A DNA stretch of 64,000 nt from the NCBI GenBank assembly GCA_030280995.1, contig JASXTE010000005.1:35184501-35248500 (forward strand). Reading direction: 5' to 3'. The notes under the pieces are model-generated. The model saw only the letters and a program-made list of their open reading frames with translations, made no database searches and was not told where the DNA came from. This document shows, one piece after another, positions 20,186 through 31,056 of this stretch (the first letter of the stretch is position 1; the number at the start of each line of letters is the position of its first letter). The stretch comes from Hemileia vastatrix (lineage: Eukaryota > Basidiomycota > Pucciniomycetes > Pucciniales > Zaghouaniaceae). The position numbers and the translations under genes were made by a program.

Positions 20186-20196
20186 GCGTTTTTATA
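20186..20196 (-). promoter_or_regulatory. Candidate TATA box for the E2 antisense gene
   Basis: The minus strand reads TATAAAAACGC, about 80-90 bp upstream of the ATG at 20107 and about 10 bp inside the 3' LTR boundary. Position and direction fit a dedicated promoter for the accessory gene that is independent of the LTR promoter. Confidence 0.5.
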
Positions 20197-20206
20197 CCCG
20201 GGCATC

Positions 20207-21011
20207 TGTCACACACCATGTGACACTCAAGGCAAAAGCAGCTCATTAAATCAATAATACAGAGGTCTAAATCCATACTCAAAGCGCAGAAAGCGATTCT
20301 CCATAGCAACTGCGACTTTCCTTTGTGTACTCACTATTCAACCGTGCTAGTCTAAACTCAAAATCTAAATTAGTCAATCTCTCAATAGTGTGTCTTAGTA
20401 TTTTTCTCAATAAGCGACGCACAGCGCAATATTCAATGTAATAGTACACTACAAAGGTTTATTAAATGTCTGTGGATTATTAAAAGGGGTAGTGAGCATG
20501 GACGGAATGGTTAGTGGAGGATTAAGGGGTTAACAGATGTTAGTGAGGAGGGTCCAGGTGTAACAGGTGTATTTTAATGGTCTGTGGTGTGCGGAATAGT
20601 GGTTGGGTATGAGGCCAATGCAAGGAGGAGTAAAGGATATAAAAGTGGTTGGGTTTTTGGTTTGACATTCTTTAGAATTAAATTATAAAAACTTATATAT
20701 AGTTAATAGTGGTAAAAGCTTCAGGTTAAATCATTATTATTGTATCTTTCCTTATTTTCTCAGTAATAATTTTTAAATCTTAAATCTTTTATTATTGAGT
20801 TCCAACCCTTTGTGAGATCTTAAGAATTTCAATATTACCTTTAAATTATATTAGAATTCTTCTCGAACATATCTTGAAGCAGTAGCTTTTCCTTTGAGTC
20901 ATCTTCGAATCACTTCCTCGAAAATTTCCTCTGTGCTTCAAAGAAGTTTCCAAACCCCTCATCTCACTTTCAGGAACATCCTTGACCTTGTGCGTAGGTC
21001 GTCCGGTGACA
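20207..21011 (+). repeat. E2 right LTR
   Basis: 805 bp, TGTCACAC to GGTGACA, followed by the AACTG duplication at 21012-21016. By eye it differs from the left LTR at a few dozen sites, about nine of them CpG-type transitions. Confidence 0.95.
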
Positions 21012-21016
21012 AACTG

Positions 21017-22440
21017 ACACTTTCTATTGATTTTAGGCTTCAGGACTTAGAGGGTCTCTGGAGGAAGATGAAGAACTGGAAGGTTATGCAACAGAATAGA
21101 ACGTATTGGCTGAGATTACAGCTAAGTTCCAGTCCCCAAAGCTAACAAAAATCCTCTAGGAAAGTATTCCTGAAGCCTATTGGGGGTTCTTATAACTGTT
21201 TGATTATGGAGGAGTCAAATTCCTGCCACCTCATTGACCATACAGCTTTTCTAATGATCTGAATGCAGGTGCAACTCCTCAATTAAGCCATATAATCCCA
21301 TTTTCAATCTTGGAGTCAACAGCACTAAAAGAGATGATTGATGAAAATTTGAAGAATGGTTTCATCAGAGAATTCAAATATCCTTGGGAAGTCCTTGTGA
21401 TCTATGCAAGAAAAAAATGATGGTTCACTAAGACCTTGCATAGATTTCAGAAGGTTAAATGTGCTGACTGTAAAGGAACGATATACCCTTCCTTTTACTA
21501 CTGAGATAATTGATATTTTTCAAGGTGCAGAGATCTTCACATCTCTAGATCTTTGGGCAGGTTACCACAACATACATGTAAAGGAAGGTTATGAACACAA
21601 ACTGGAATTCTGCACTAAATTTGGTCATTTTGAATGTTTTGTAATTCCATTTGGTCCATGTAATGCCCCTTCCACTTTCCAACACTTCAGAAATATAATC
21701 TTTAGAGACAGAATAGGAATAGATATAGCAGTATACCTGGATGAGATCTTGATTTCCTCCAGATCAATGGAGGAACACCAGATAAGTGTGAAGAACTGTT
21801 TTCAGTGCTTGAGGGAAGCCGAGGTATTTTTAAAATTTGAAAAATGTGTCTTCTCAGTGAGTGAAATCTCCTACCTGGGTATGATCATTTCAAAGAATAG
21901 GCTGAAAATGGACCAGGAGAAAGTAAAGGCAGTGGCAGAATGGCCAACACCAGTGTCAGTAAAGGAGCTTGAGTCATTTCTAGGCTTTGATATTTTTACT
22001 GCTGTTTTATTAAAAATTACTCCCTTATTTGCTGACCATTGCACAATGTCAAAAAGAAGGAAGCCAAATGTATCTGGAAAATTAGCCAACAAGATGCCTT
22101 CAACTACCTGAAAAGAAAATTTGTTACCGCCCCTATTTTCGCAATAACTGAATTATTAAAGCCATTTTTTCTGGAATTTGACTTCTCAGACTTTGAATTA
22201 GGCGCATTACCATCCCAATACAATGCTGAAAATGTCTTACACCCAGTAGGGTATTTGTCATGAACAATTCTATGTGCCAAATTAAACTATGAAACATATT
22301 ATAAAGAATTATTGGCCCTAGTAGAAGTGGTACACACCTGGAGACACTATTTAGCAGGTACTCACCAGTTACAAGTTGTTGTTTACATGCATCATAGAAA
22401 CTTTGAAACCTTTGTGACCACAAAAAAGTTGACTTGTTAG
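21017..22440 (+). pseudogene. E3 pol: RT and RNase H, decayed
   Basis: Continues the reading frame broken at 4309. Recognisable blocks are GATPQLSHIIPFS (about 21270), MIDENLKNGFIRE, DGSLRPCIDFRRLN (about 21420), TSLDLWAGYHNIHV, IPFGPCNAPSTFQHF, VYLDEILISSRS (YLDE in place of YLDD, so an Asp-to-Glu change in the catalytic box, about 21732), YLGMIISKNRLKMD, and then an RNase H remnant (FFLEFDFSDFELGAL, LNYETYYKELLALVE, HTWRHYLAGTHQ) to about 22440. At least three frames and several stops are involved. Oldest element in the stack. Confidence 0.85.
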
Positions 22441-22559
22441 CAGGTGCAATAAGCAGAATTGCAAAGCAGCATTAATTTTATTGTTACATTCTGACCAGGG
22501 AAAAACAGTGGGAAGACTGATTGGCTATCAAGAAATCCTGACTTATGCCCAGAACTGTC

Positions 22560-23552
22560 CCAGCTACATACTTTTGGTGTGACAGTATTGAAGTGGAACA
22601 TTGAAGAGGGGGTTATACTAGACAAGGTGGAATTGAAAGATGAGGATTTGATGGAATGGGTAAGGAGGGGGCAGGAATATGATGAAGGCGACGTTATCAA
22701 AGGAGGTATTAGTACGGAAAGGATTGGAGGAGTATCACCTGGAAGGGGGAGCACTGTATTGGAATGGGAGGATAGTGGTTCCAAATGATGAGGAGCTCAA
22801 GAGGAAAGTGGTCAAATAAAGGTATGATTTCCAAATAAAGGACACCCAGGACTGTTGAAGAGTGTGGAGTTGGTGAATTTTAACCTTTACTGGAAGTCCA
22901 TGAAGGCATATTTCCAGTGCTATGTAGTGGCATGTGACTCTTTCCAGCAGAACAAGGTTATTCCAACAACAAAACTACTGACCCTGCTAAATCTTTAAAG
23001 CAGCCATTGAAGGAGCTCTCCTATGATCTTATAATGAAATTACCCAAGTCTCATCAAAAGAATTCTATCCTCACAGTAGTTGATTACTGAACCAAGATGG
23101 CACACTTTGTCCCCACCACTACCAAGACTACATCAGAGGGTATTTCAGATTTAATGGTGGTTCATGTCTGTAAATTACATGGATTTCCTAAAAGTATAGT
23201 ATCAGATAGGTGAAGTACTTTTAACTCTAAGCTGTTATAAGAAATGTATGAGAAACTGAAAATTAAGCCCATCTTGTCAACAGTATGGCATCGACAGACT
23301 GACAGGCAATCTGAGATAGTGAATAAAGCAATCAAACATTATTTAAGCCATTTTATCAACTATCAGAAATATTATTGGTTGCAGCTGTTACCACTAGCTG
23401 AATTCTCATACAATAACCAGATGCATGCTGAAACAGGAATTTCACCTTTTTATGCCAACTATGGATATCACCCAACATTCTCAATTGTTACCCTATTTAT
23501 TTTAAAAGTTTCAGAAGTGAACGAAAATATTAAAAGAATATTGAGTATATGC
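22560..23552 (+). pseudogene. E3 integrase, split by E4
   Basis: Contains an HHCC-like remnant (GHPGLLKSVEL ... YVVACDSFQQNKV, about 22850-22970), a degraded core (FPKSIVSDR at about 23190, WHRQTDRQSEIVNKAIKHYL at about 23290), and YYWLQLLPLAEFSYNNQ. The frame reaches VNENIKRILSI at 23545, where E4 begins. The rest of this protein resumes at 44104. Stops and frameshifts throughout. Confidence 0.8.
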
Positions 23553-24427
23553 TCTAGATAATCCTATAGTGCTAGTTATAGGCCTTATCCAAGGGAGTTG
23601 GAACAAACCAGAGAGAAACTACCCTGTCTATTTCAGAAGTACCAGGTGAAATTAATTTGATACAGCATTTTGGAGACTGTTACAATACCCCTTCAAAAAA
23701 ACTTCTTGACTGCTTAACCAGTCAAGACAGTAGCCTAGATAGACTACAGACCAAAGCAAACCTGAAATTCAGAAAGATCCACACCTGAAAACCAAAACAC
23801 TGTGCACTTGTTGCACAGAAAACAGCAATAATACTTGATGCAGGTTGCAAAGCTACACCAGAGAAACCAATTGCCAAAGTAGAGTTAAATGAAGAACCCG
23901 CCTTGCAACAAACACAGCCAATTGTGCAAAAAAACAGTGAAAACAGAGTAAGAAACAGTGATCTAATTACCAGATGGTTGTATAATAATTAAATTTGCCC
24001 CAAACTGTCTTATTCAGTATGTAAACAGAGACCCCCATGTAAAAATCTATGCTACAGCAACTAATTTAAATTTTCTGCCTGCAAAATTGCATAAAAACCC
24101 TTTAGAAACGCTCCCAGAATGCTATGGTAGAGGTAGGCCGGCCTCCTTGAAGCAGCCTGGCCTCCTGAAGCCATAAAACCACCAAAAAACAACTAAAACC
24201 CCTAAAAACAACAGAAAACACCTTATACCTTAAAATATGCTAAAAATCATAAAGACATGAAATATAAAGAATAACCAGGTCTATCCAATGAATTAGTCAT
24301 ATCCCCATAGCTCCAATATTCAGCCTGTGAATCTAGAAAAACATCATAATAAAAATCAATGCCATTTAGAACATCACCAAACAGTACCAAACTACACAAC
24401 AAAGACCCCAGCCAATTTTGGATTACT
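23553..24427 (-). repeat. E4 3' LTR
   Basis: 875 bp, matched by 43076-44103 at the other end (shared strings CTTAACCAGTCAAGA, ACTTGTTGCACAGAAAACAG, CCTGGCCTCCTGAAGCC). A related, diverged solo copy lies at 33898-34841. Confidence 0.85.
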
Positions 24428-24480
24428 GCACCCTCCCTCCAATTACAAATTTCCACATTCTTTCTGCTTTAACATAAACC

Positions 24481-25103
24481 ATGCTTCAACATTTTTTAAA
24501 ATCAGTCTCTGAAATGGGTCCCTGCCAATACTGTATTGACCTTAACCTTATATGTACCATAAGACCACCAATTCATCCATACAGGAACTCTTGTGATGCT
24601 TGCTATTCCAGAAAAAAATTCTGCTCCAGACCTGGTCCATCATCCTCTTCATCATCCTCATCTACACCTCAACCTGGTCTCTCTTCCACCAAAACCAAAA
24701 AACCAGGCCTTCCATTCTTATACCTAAATTAATCAACAAACTCCACCCTTCCAAAAAGAATGCCAACACCACTACTACCACTAGTTCCACCATACCTGGT
24801 CCTTCTGATGGTAAATCCATATTTCTCTATAATAAAATTTAAACAAATGACTTTCTAGTTCATTCCCATCCAGAAAATGATGATGAAAATGTGGCAACCA
24901 TTGAAGAGCCAACCCCCAATCAATTGCCCACCATTAAGGACAAACTCCAACAAAATTATTCTCAACAAAAACATTGTATTCTAAACTACTTTCAATTGAA
25001 TCCTTCCAAAGATCCACAGGACATTGAGAAAAGAAGACACCTCACACATCAGTTTAAGGCTAATGCTGAACATTTTTATTCATCTCGTGACTCTCTTCTA
25101 TAA
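24481..25103 (+). CDS. E4 antisense accessory gene A, six-cysteine zinc cluster
   Basis: ATG at 24481 lies 53 bp from the 3' LTR, pointing away from it and against gag. Residues 13-49 hold a complete C-X2-C-X6-C-X12-C-X2-C-X6-C module (GPCQYCIDLNLIC, then SCDACYSRKKFC), the classic Zn2Cys6 pattern with a basic last loop. A Ser/Thr/Pro-rich linker follows. The first frame stops at 24732, but an overlapping frame continues the linker (NANTTTTTSSTIPGPSDG). A third (24891-25103) gives a helical, charged tail (TIKDKLQQNYSQQKHCILN). The reading-frame jumps show decay or unseen introns. DNA binding is inferred from spacing only. It could instead be a Zn-binding Gag-like accessory factor. Confidence 0.55.
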
Positions 25104-25189
25104 TTTATTCTTGACCGCAATTCTTGACTTAAAAATGAAAATTGTGACAACTTTTCAGATTTCCTGAATGTAGCCAGCATAAAAAAATA

Positions 25190-25690
25190 CCTCATTTTAA
25201 AGTCTTGGGGGACTCACCCTCAGTTTTAAGTCTTGGGGGTCTAACAGCCCTCATTTTATAGTCTTGGGGGACTTGAAACACGCAGTTTATAGACTTGGGG
25301 GACTCAAAACCTATATCCAAAAATACAGAACCAGAGATCAAACCATTAAAGACTCAAAGAAACAAACCAAAATTCTGGGGTAAGTGTTCAACAGAGCAGC
25401 CAGTTCATCAGTCACCACCACATTTGCCTTAACTAAATCTCAGAGACTTCCCCTTTGGATTCCCTCTGCCCTATTAATATCAAAACATTGTCAGTTTATA
25501 GTCCTGAAGGACTCACCCATCACCAATCCTCACTTTATAGTCTTGGGGGACTATCAGCATTATCAATTTAAAGTCTTTATGGACTGCCTTTACAATTTTC
25601 AGTTTAAAGTCTTGATGGACTGCATTTCCAATTTTCAGTTTAAAGTCTTGATGGACTGTAACCAGTTTTAATTTTAAATTCTTGATGGAC
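25190..25690 (+). repeat. Array of short hairpins, core AGTC-loop-GACT
   Basis: About ten copies of a core close to TTTAAAGTCTTGGGGGACT, in two clusters (about 25197-25300 and 25493-25690) with spacing of about 30-38 bp. The arms AGTC/GACT are inverted and flank a 6-7 nt loop (TTGGGG, TTGATG, TTTATG). Base changes leave the arms mostly paired. More copies occur at about 28144 and 28409. It lies between accessory genes A and B. Confidence 0.7.
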
Positions 25691-25842
25691 TGGAGCATTC
25701 TTGCATAAAAATTTTGCACTGCTTTCATGCATACCCCCCACATTCTACTTGTTGACTTAAACATCCAGTCCAATTTCTACCAGCACTGAAAAATAATTCT
25801 ATCTTAATCTCTTTCTTTTCATTCTTCTCTCACCAAAGATCA

Positions 25843-27380
25843 TGGTACCTATTGGATCCCCTGAATTTGACACTTTCAATCTTCCTTGTTTCACTGATCC
25901 CAAGGACTATGCCTGCAAGAAATGTATTCATATGTGCAGACCCTGAACTTTCACCTTACCAACCCCTGAGGCCAAATTATACAACAGGGCTTGTGACTTC
26001 TGCAACTCTAAGAAGAAAAGATGTGAAAGAGATCTTAATTATCCCATTCCTCTACTTTCACCTTCTCATAAATATATTTCTAGATATCCTACCAGAGCTC
26101 CAGAATTAGGCCCAGCCTCCTCTTCTCTCTCTTCTGCTCCTTCCAAAAACTATAGAAGATCAGTCCACAGAGCCTGTTCTAAAAGACCAGCTTTATCCTC
26201 TCAAACTTCTTCTTTCCTCTCTGCCAATCCACATTCAAATGCCCCCAAACCAGCTCCTAGTCTCTTAGAACGAATCCAGGCGGCCCGCAAGCCTCTCTCA
26301 GAAGCAAAAATCAGGCAGAAATCAACCAAATTCCTTCTTCCTTTAGCAGCACTCTTAAGCAACCACCTCCTAGTTCTCCCAGAGCAATGAAGTCCAAAAA
26401 TTTAAGTTCAAACACTTCCCACACATCTCAACCTACCAGAAATCCTTCCAGAACTTCCCAAGAAAAGACCAGAACTCCAAAGCCAGTCCCATATCCAAAA
26501 ACATCTTCTCCATCTAGGAGAAGGCACTACACTTCTCCTCTACTTTCCAATTACTCTTCTGACATTTCCTTCTCTTCAAGAGCTTCATCTAGAAAGTAGC
26601 CATCAGCCCCCAAATCTCCTTCTCCTGCTCCCTCATACAACAACTCTGGTTCTCTAGTGCCAGCAACCAATCCAACTGAGCAGGATAGAAATAACAACAA
26701 AAACAAAAACAACAAATCTCCTTCTCCAGATAGGCCCCAGGAACAGTCTCACCCTAGTTCACCTTCTCAAAAATCTATGAAAGAGGATCAGAACAACCCA
26801 TATTTATTTCTGGCTGATCCTCCAACCACACATCTTTCCATTCTTTCAGAAGTCCAAATCCTGAGGCTTACAATTTTGAAGAACTTCCCATATGTAAGTA
26901 CCACAATATTTCATCCAGTCTCATCAACAACAAAAAACTTCTGATAAAAATTTTTCTTGTTTAGATGGCACCTCTCCTCCTGAAACTACTATTGTAGTTG
27001 GCCAACCTCTTGAAACTTCTTCAAACCTGGATTATAAGGATACAAAGAAAAACCTAAGCCTCATGTGTTTAAACATGATAAAGGCTTTTGCTTGTCATGG
27101 ACCATTGAATGAGTTTAAAAAGAACCTGAGAAAGCAACTTCTGGACGGCCACTGGAAGATGTTGTGAATCATCAAGCAAACCTTCTAACATTCTATTCCA
27201 GCCTCTTCTGCTTCTTCCCACAAACTATCTTCCAGACCAGTTCCAGACCACTTCAATGCATACCATCTTTCCAGAAGAAAGCACTTTAATGAACACAGTG
27301 CATTCACCAACCCTAACAAAAAACAAAAACATCAACACAATCCTAGCCAACCTCCAGAATCTTCTTCTTCTGGGCATTAA
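25843..27380 (+). pseudogene. E4 antisense accessory gene B, zinc-cluster paralogue
   Basis: ATG at 25843 (MVPIGSPEFDTFNLPCF). The cysteine module reads C-X2-C-X6-[TGA]-X15-C-X2-C-X6-C (ACKKCIHMC at the start, RACDFCNSKKKRC at the end). A TGA stop therefore occupies the third Cys position. A very long Ser/Pro-rich low-complexity stretch follows (about 26100-26800, in two frames; SPSRRRHYTSPLLS, SPSPDRPQEQSH). A conserved-looking C-terminal helical part ends it (LMCLNMIKAFACHGPLNEFKKNL, about 27055-27165). The layout equals gene A, so a tandem duplication is likely. Frame breaks at about 26375 and 26880 make it a pseudogene or a multi-exon gene. Confidence 0.5.
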
Positions 27381-27399
27381 ATTATTAAAAAACTGAAAA

Positions 27400-29170
27400 A
27401 TAAAATAAAATAAATAAATTAAAAAATAAATAAAACAATTTATAATTAGAAATTCAATTTTTTTAACATTACTGTCTACTACCTATAACTACTAAAATAC
27501 TATAAAAACTTGAAAAGAATTAAAACCATAATTCCCAAAAAATTATGAGAGCTGAGAAAATAAAATGAATAACAATAATAAAATAAAATATATACAAATG
27601 ATATCCCCCAGCCAATTGATGAGCTGATCCCCTGATATATTACCCACATCCAAGTGCACCTTGATTTAAATACACCTTTAAATGATTTTTGAATAATTTT
27701 GAGCAGAGATAAAATTAAAAAAATGAAAATGAAAAAATAAAAAATAAAAAATTAATAAAAGAAACTGCTAAATAATAATAAAGAAAAAGAAAAATAGAAT
27801 TGCCTGGCCAATTGATGGGCCTTTCCCCACCAATGCTTGCTCACATCTAGGTGACCCTGATGTGGTGACACTATATGTTTTTGATTTTTGTGATTTTCCA
27901 CCTTTTTATCTAATAAACTCCCATAAAAAGATGAAAAGAGAAAAAAGAGAAAAAAAGAAAATAATCTAAAACCACATCCATAAACACATAACATAAAATA
28001 AAAAATAAGAGAAATCCATGGTCAAGTCCAGTCCAAAGAAAAGATCACTGGGTGGGCTCCCTCTAATAAGTAAAAATGATGGGAGGCCACCAGTGATCCA
28101 CCACCACTCCAAGGAAACCAAAAATTAAGGAACCATTCCATTCCAGTTTAAAGTCATAGAGGACTTAAAACCTAAATTCTAAAAACAGAACTAGAATTCA
28201 ACTAGGGAAAACAAAAGACTTGAAAGAGACATTCTGGGTGAACTTTTCTACAGAGCAGCCAGCTCATCAGTTACCCCCACACTTGCCAAAATAAGATCTA
28301 GAGGCCCCCCCTGGATACCTTCTAACAAAAACAAAATCAAACACAGTAAGTCCAAAAAAACCATGAATAATGAAGAGTCCTACATTTGAAGACCAAAGAT
28401 AAATCCAGTTTAAAGTCATAGAGGAGTAAACCTGTGAAAAGAAACAAATACTAGGGTTCAATAAAATTAAAAGAGGGGGTTGGAAACAGACAATCTGGGG
28501 TAACTGTTGATAGAGCAGCTAGCCCATCAGTTACTCCCACACTTGCCAAAATCAAATCTAGAAGCTCCACCATTGAGTACATTCTAACAAAAGAATTTTC
28601 TGACACCAAACTTGACCAGAAAAAAAAACAATAATTTAATAAATGTTCCCATGATACATAAAGCAAGATTATCATCATCCACAAAACCACAGAACCATGA
28701 TCTCAGTTTCCAAAAAAAAAATTAAGCATTTAACCTCTTGCTGGAGGTAAAATAAAAAAAAAACCAATTTTTCTTTTCTTTTCTTGTATCATTATTTATC
28801 TTTTTCCATGTTAGAAAATATTTTTTTTAATTTTATCATTAATTGATAATCTAAATTGATCCTAAAACTTTTTTGAAAGATCTTTGAAAATAAAGAGACT
28901 GATAAATAGACCAAACCAAAACCAACCAGACCAAAGACAGAAAAAAATGGATCCTGAAGAGCCAAAAACACAATGAAAAGACCAAATAAGTAGTTTATCC
29001 TCATTTAGGAGGATTCAGCTTCTTGAGATCTCCTGGTTGAAACTAATAAGCTTGCCTCCAGGGCTAGAAAATCCTAAACCCATCTTCCAATTCTAATATC
29101 CCATAATCAGAGCTCCAAAAAAAATCCCCATCCTTCTCCATACACGGACTTTACCACCAATTTCAATTCC
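27400..29170. other. E4 interior without pol
   Basis: AT-rich sequence with A-rich runs near 27400-27600 and 27710-27780 and two near-copies of a unit also found at 25280-25470 (see the repeat entries). I searched both strands for RT (YxDD, MPFGLxNAP), RNase H and integrase blocks and saw none. Confidence 0.5.
28140..28600 (+). repeat. Two copies of a 200-bp E4 unit (third copy at 25280-25470)
   Basis: Each copy has AGAGCAGCYAGCYCATCAG then TTACYCCCACACTTGCC and a purine-rich stretch before CTAGA. The copies at 28140 and 28390 are headed by the hairpin core CAGTTTAAAGTCATAGAGGA. The copy at 25380-25450 keeps AGAGCAGCCAGTTCATCAGTC. They are direct repeats inside E4. Confidence 0.6.
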
Positions 29171-29182
29171 AGTTTCCAACAA

Positions 29183-30760
29183 CTATGCATCCTTCAAAAT
29201 TGAAGGAGCAGTCACCACATCTTTAATTTCTCTACAATGAGAATCCAAAATGACCTCCTCCATGTAAGGGAAATTAAAATTAACAATAATTTCCCCCTCC
29301 ACCCTACAAAAACCTTCTCCATTTGAGTGAAGCAGCTGAGAATCCACTGACTCTAACTCAAAAATATCCATCACAACAATTTTCTGAAATTTCAAAAATT
29401 CCTCCAAAATAGGACCCAGAACACTAAAAAAGTCATCTTCCACCAAGCAACCACCTCCTGATTCTGAGGTAACCAGCTTGACATTATATACCTACAACAT
29501 GCATACATCATGAACATAATCTTTCTGAACATCTAAACTTCCAATAGAGAGATCCTTGCCACTACTTCCATTCTCTGAACTTGAAAGTACCGATTGAGAA
29601 TATTTTGTATGAAGATTCAAATCATCCAGTGAAGAATTACTCTGAGAATTCAAAAATTCCTCCAGAATAGAATCCATAACATCAAAGTAAAAATCCTCCT
29701 CCAAGTATATATCTTCTGATCTTGAAGGAGCCACCTGAAAATAATCTTCCTCTAGGAGCAATAGATCCAACACTGACTCTTGCTGGCCATCATAAAATTT
29801 GACAGAAACATTCTTATTCAAATAGCCTTTATCAGAACATGAAGAAAGTATTTTATCATGAACAGCCAAGTTATCCTTCCCACAGAGCTCATCCACATTT
29901 GAAGAGATACACTGATCATCTAGTGTGTACATATCCAATACATCCTGTGAAGCACATTCTTGAGATCTTATTAAATCTGGTGTTAAAGAAATATAAATTC
30001 CTGAAACATCACAGACATCATCATCTTCCAGAGCAGGTGATTCCAAATTTTCCACTGTAGCTAAATCTTTAGCTACATCTTCCTGGAAATTTCAATCCAT
30101 TAAGTTTTAATTTTCAGGTTCCACCTCTTTAGCAACCAGGTTTTCCAGATATTCCCAGATAGCCTTATTCAAAACACCCATAGTAGGAATCCTACTCTCT
30201 CCATTCAGCAGTGTCTTAATCAGCCCAAAATTTGACAAAAATTCCTGAACCTCCTTTCTTACCTCCAGACCCATTGCATTCCAAAATACATACTTGTATT
30301 CCACTTCATGAGAAGACATGCCATTATCCACAAGATATTCCAAAACCTCTTCGAATTCCTCCATAAATTCACCATACTGCACCAGAGATTTTTCAGCACC
30401 ATTCATTTCCCATTTCCTAGCAATCCCATAAAGATCATCCATTGAAAACAAAGTGGGCCACCTCCTGATCATCTCCACCTATAGCTTCCCCCAATCCTGA
30501 CTCATATATCCATCCATCCTAAGAACTTCATTCACCACCTTTCTATCATTTATTAAGAATATCACTAGCTTCACCCTATCCAAATCAGATGCTCCATACA
30601 CATCAGCAGAAGTTTCAAAGATCCTCAAATACAACCATGCCTACTCTCCAAAACAGATTTTCCCTTTCCATGACTTGATCATGACAATCCTAACTATAGA
30701 AAGTTACACCTCCAGACTTTCCACCACAGACAGCCTAGATTCCCCAATAGCCACCAAAGA
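29183..30760 (-). pseudogene. E4 gag, minus strand
   Basis: Reading from about 30700 leftwards gives a Gag-like helical domain: KGKICFGE*AWLYLRIFE, DLDRVKLVIFLIN, GYMSQDWGKL*VEMIRRW, LVQYGEFMEEFEEVLEYLVDNG and FWNAMGLEVRKEVQEFL (open from 30478 to 30107). The layout resembles Gag domains of fungal Ty3-like elements: a small alpha-helical capsid with a Trp-rich start. The downstream segments 29492-30055 and 29183-29446 are acidic and repetitive (ILEEFLNSQS and ILEEFLKFQK recur). At least three stops or frame breaks occur. No zinc knuckle was found. Confidence 0.6.
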
Positions 30761-30988
30761 TAGCCAAAGTCCCCCCAATAGCCTTCAAAGCCTAGGAGGG
30801 ACCAAATCCAACAGAATATAAGACCCCTAGATCAACCACAGAGAGACACAGCACCAAAAAATCTAAAACCCACAAAAGGTTCCACCAAAGATATCCTAGA
30901 CCAAAATAAATTCCACCAAGAACAGAGTCCAAAAGTAACAGAGATTCCAAAAGCTATCAAATACTCACCCCACATTGGGTACCAGAAA

Positions 30989-31056
30989 TGTAGACAATCC
31001 TATAGTACTAGCTATAGGCCTTGAACAAGGGAGTTTGAGAGAAACCAGAGAGAAAA
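30989..31056 (-). repeat. E4 5' LTR, first 68 bp
   Basis: TGTAGACAATCCTATAGTAC... up to the GAAAA duplication (31052-31056) created by E5. The LTR resumes at 43076 after E5. Confidence 0.85.

Larger units (their letters stand above)
4315..21011 (+). mobile_element. E2: Ty3/chromodomain LTR retrotransposon, interrupted by E1
   Basis: The left LTR is 4315-5090 plus 13266-13294 (776 + 29 = 805 bp), split by E1. The right LTR is 20207-21011 (805 bp). LTRs start TGTCACAC and end GGTGACA. The 5-bp duplication AACTG flanks both ends (4310-4314 and 21012-21016). Internal order is gag, protease, RT, RNase H, integrase and chromodomain on +, then a 1-kb AT-rich spacer, then an accessory gene on -, then the 3' LTR. 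Gag and pol carry many stops and frame breaks, so the copy is dead. It inserted into E3 and is itself the target of E1. Confidence 0.95.

Noticed and set aside
21732..21743. E3 RT called functional
   Set aside because: The catalytic box reads YLDE and the frame is broken several times; the copy is dead.
25384..25671. 95-codon ORF with repeated LMDC motif
   Set aside because: The repetition is the hairpin array read in one frame; not a protein gene.
25190..25690. CRISPR-like array
   Set aside because: The cores are short, imperfect and variably spaced, spacers are themselves repetitive, and the setting is a fungal retrotransposon with no cas genes.
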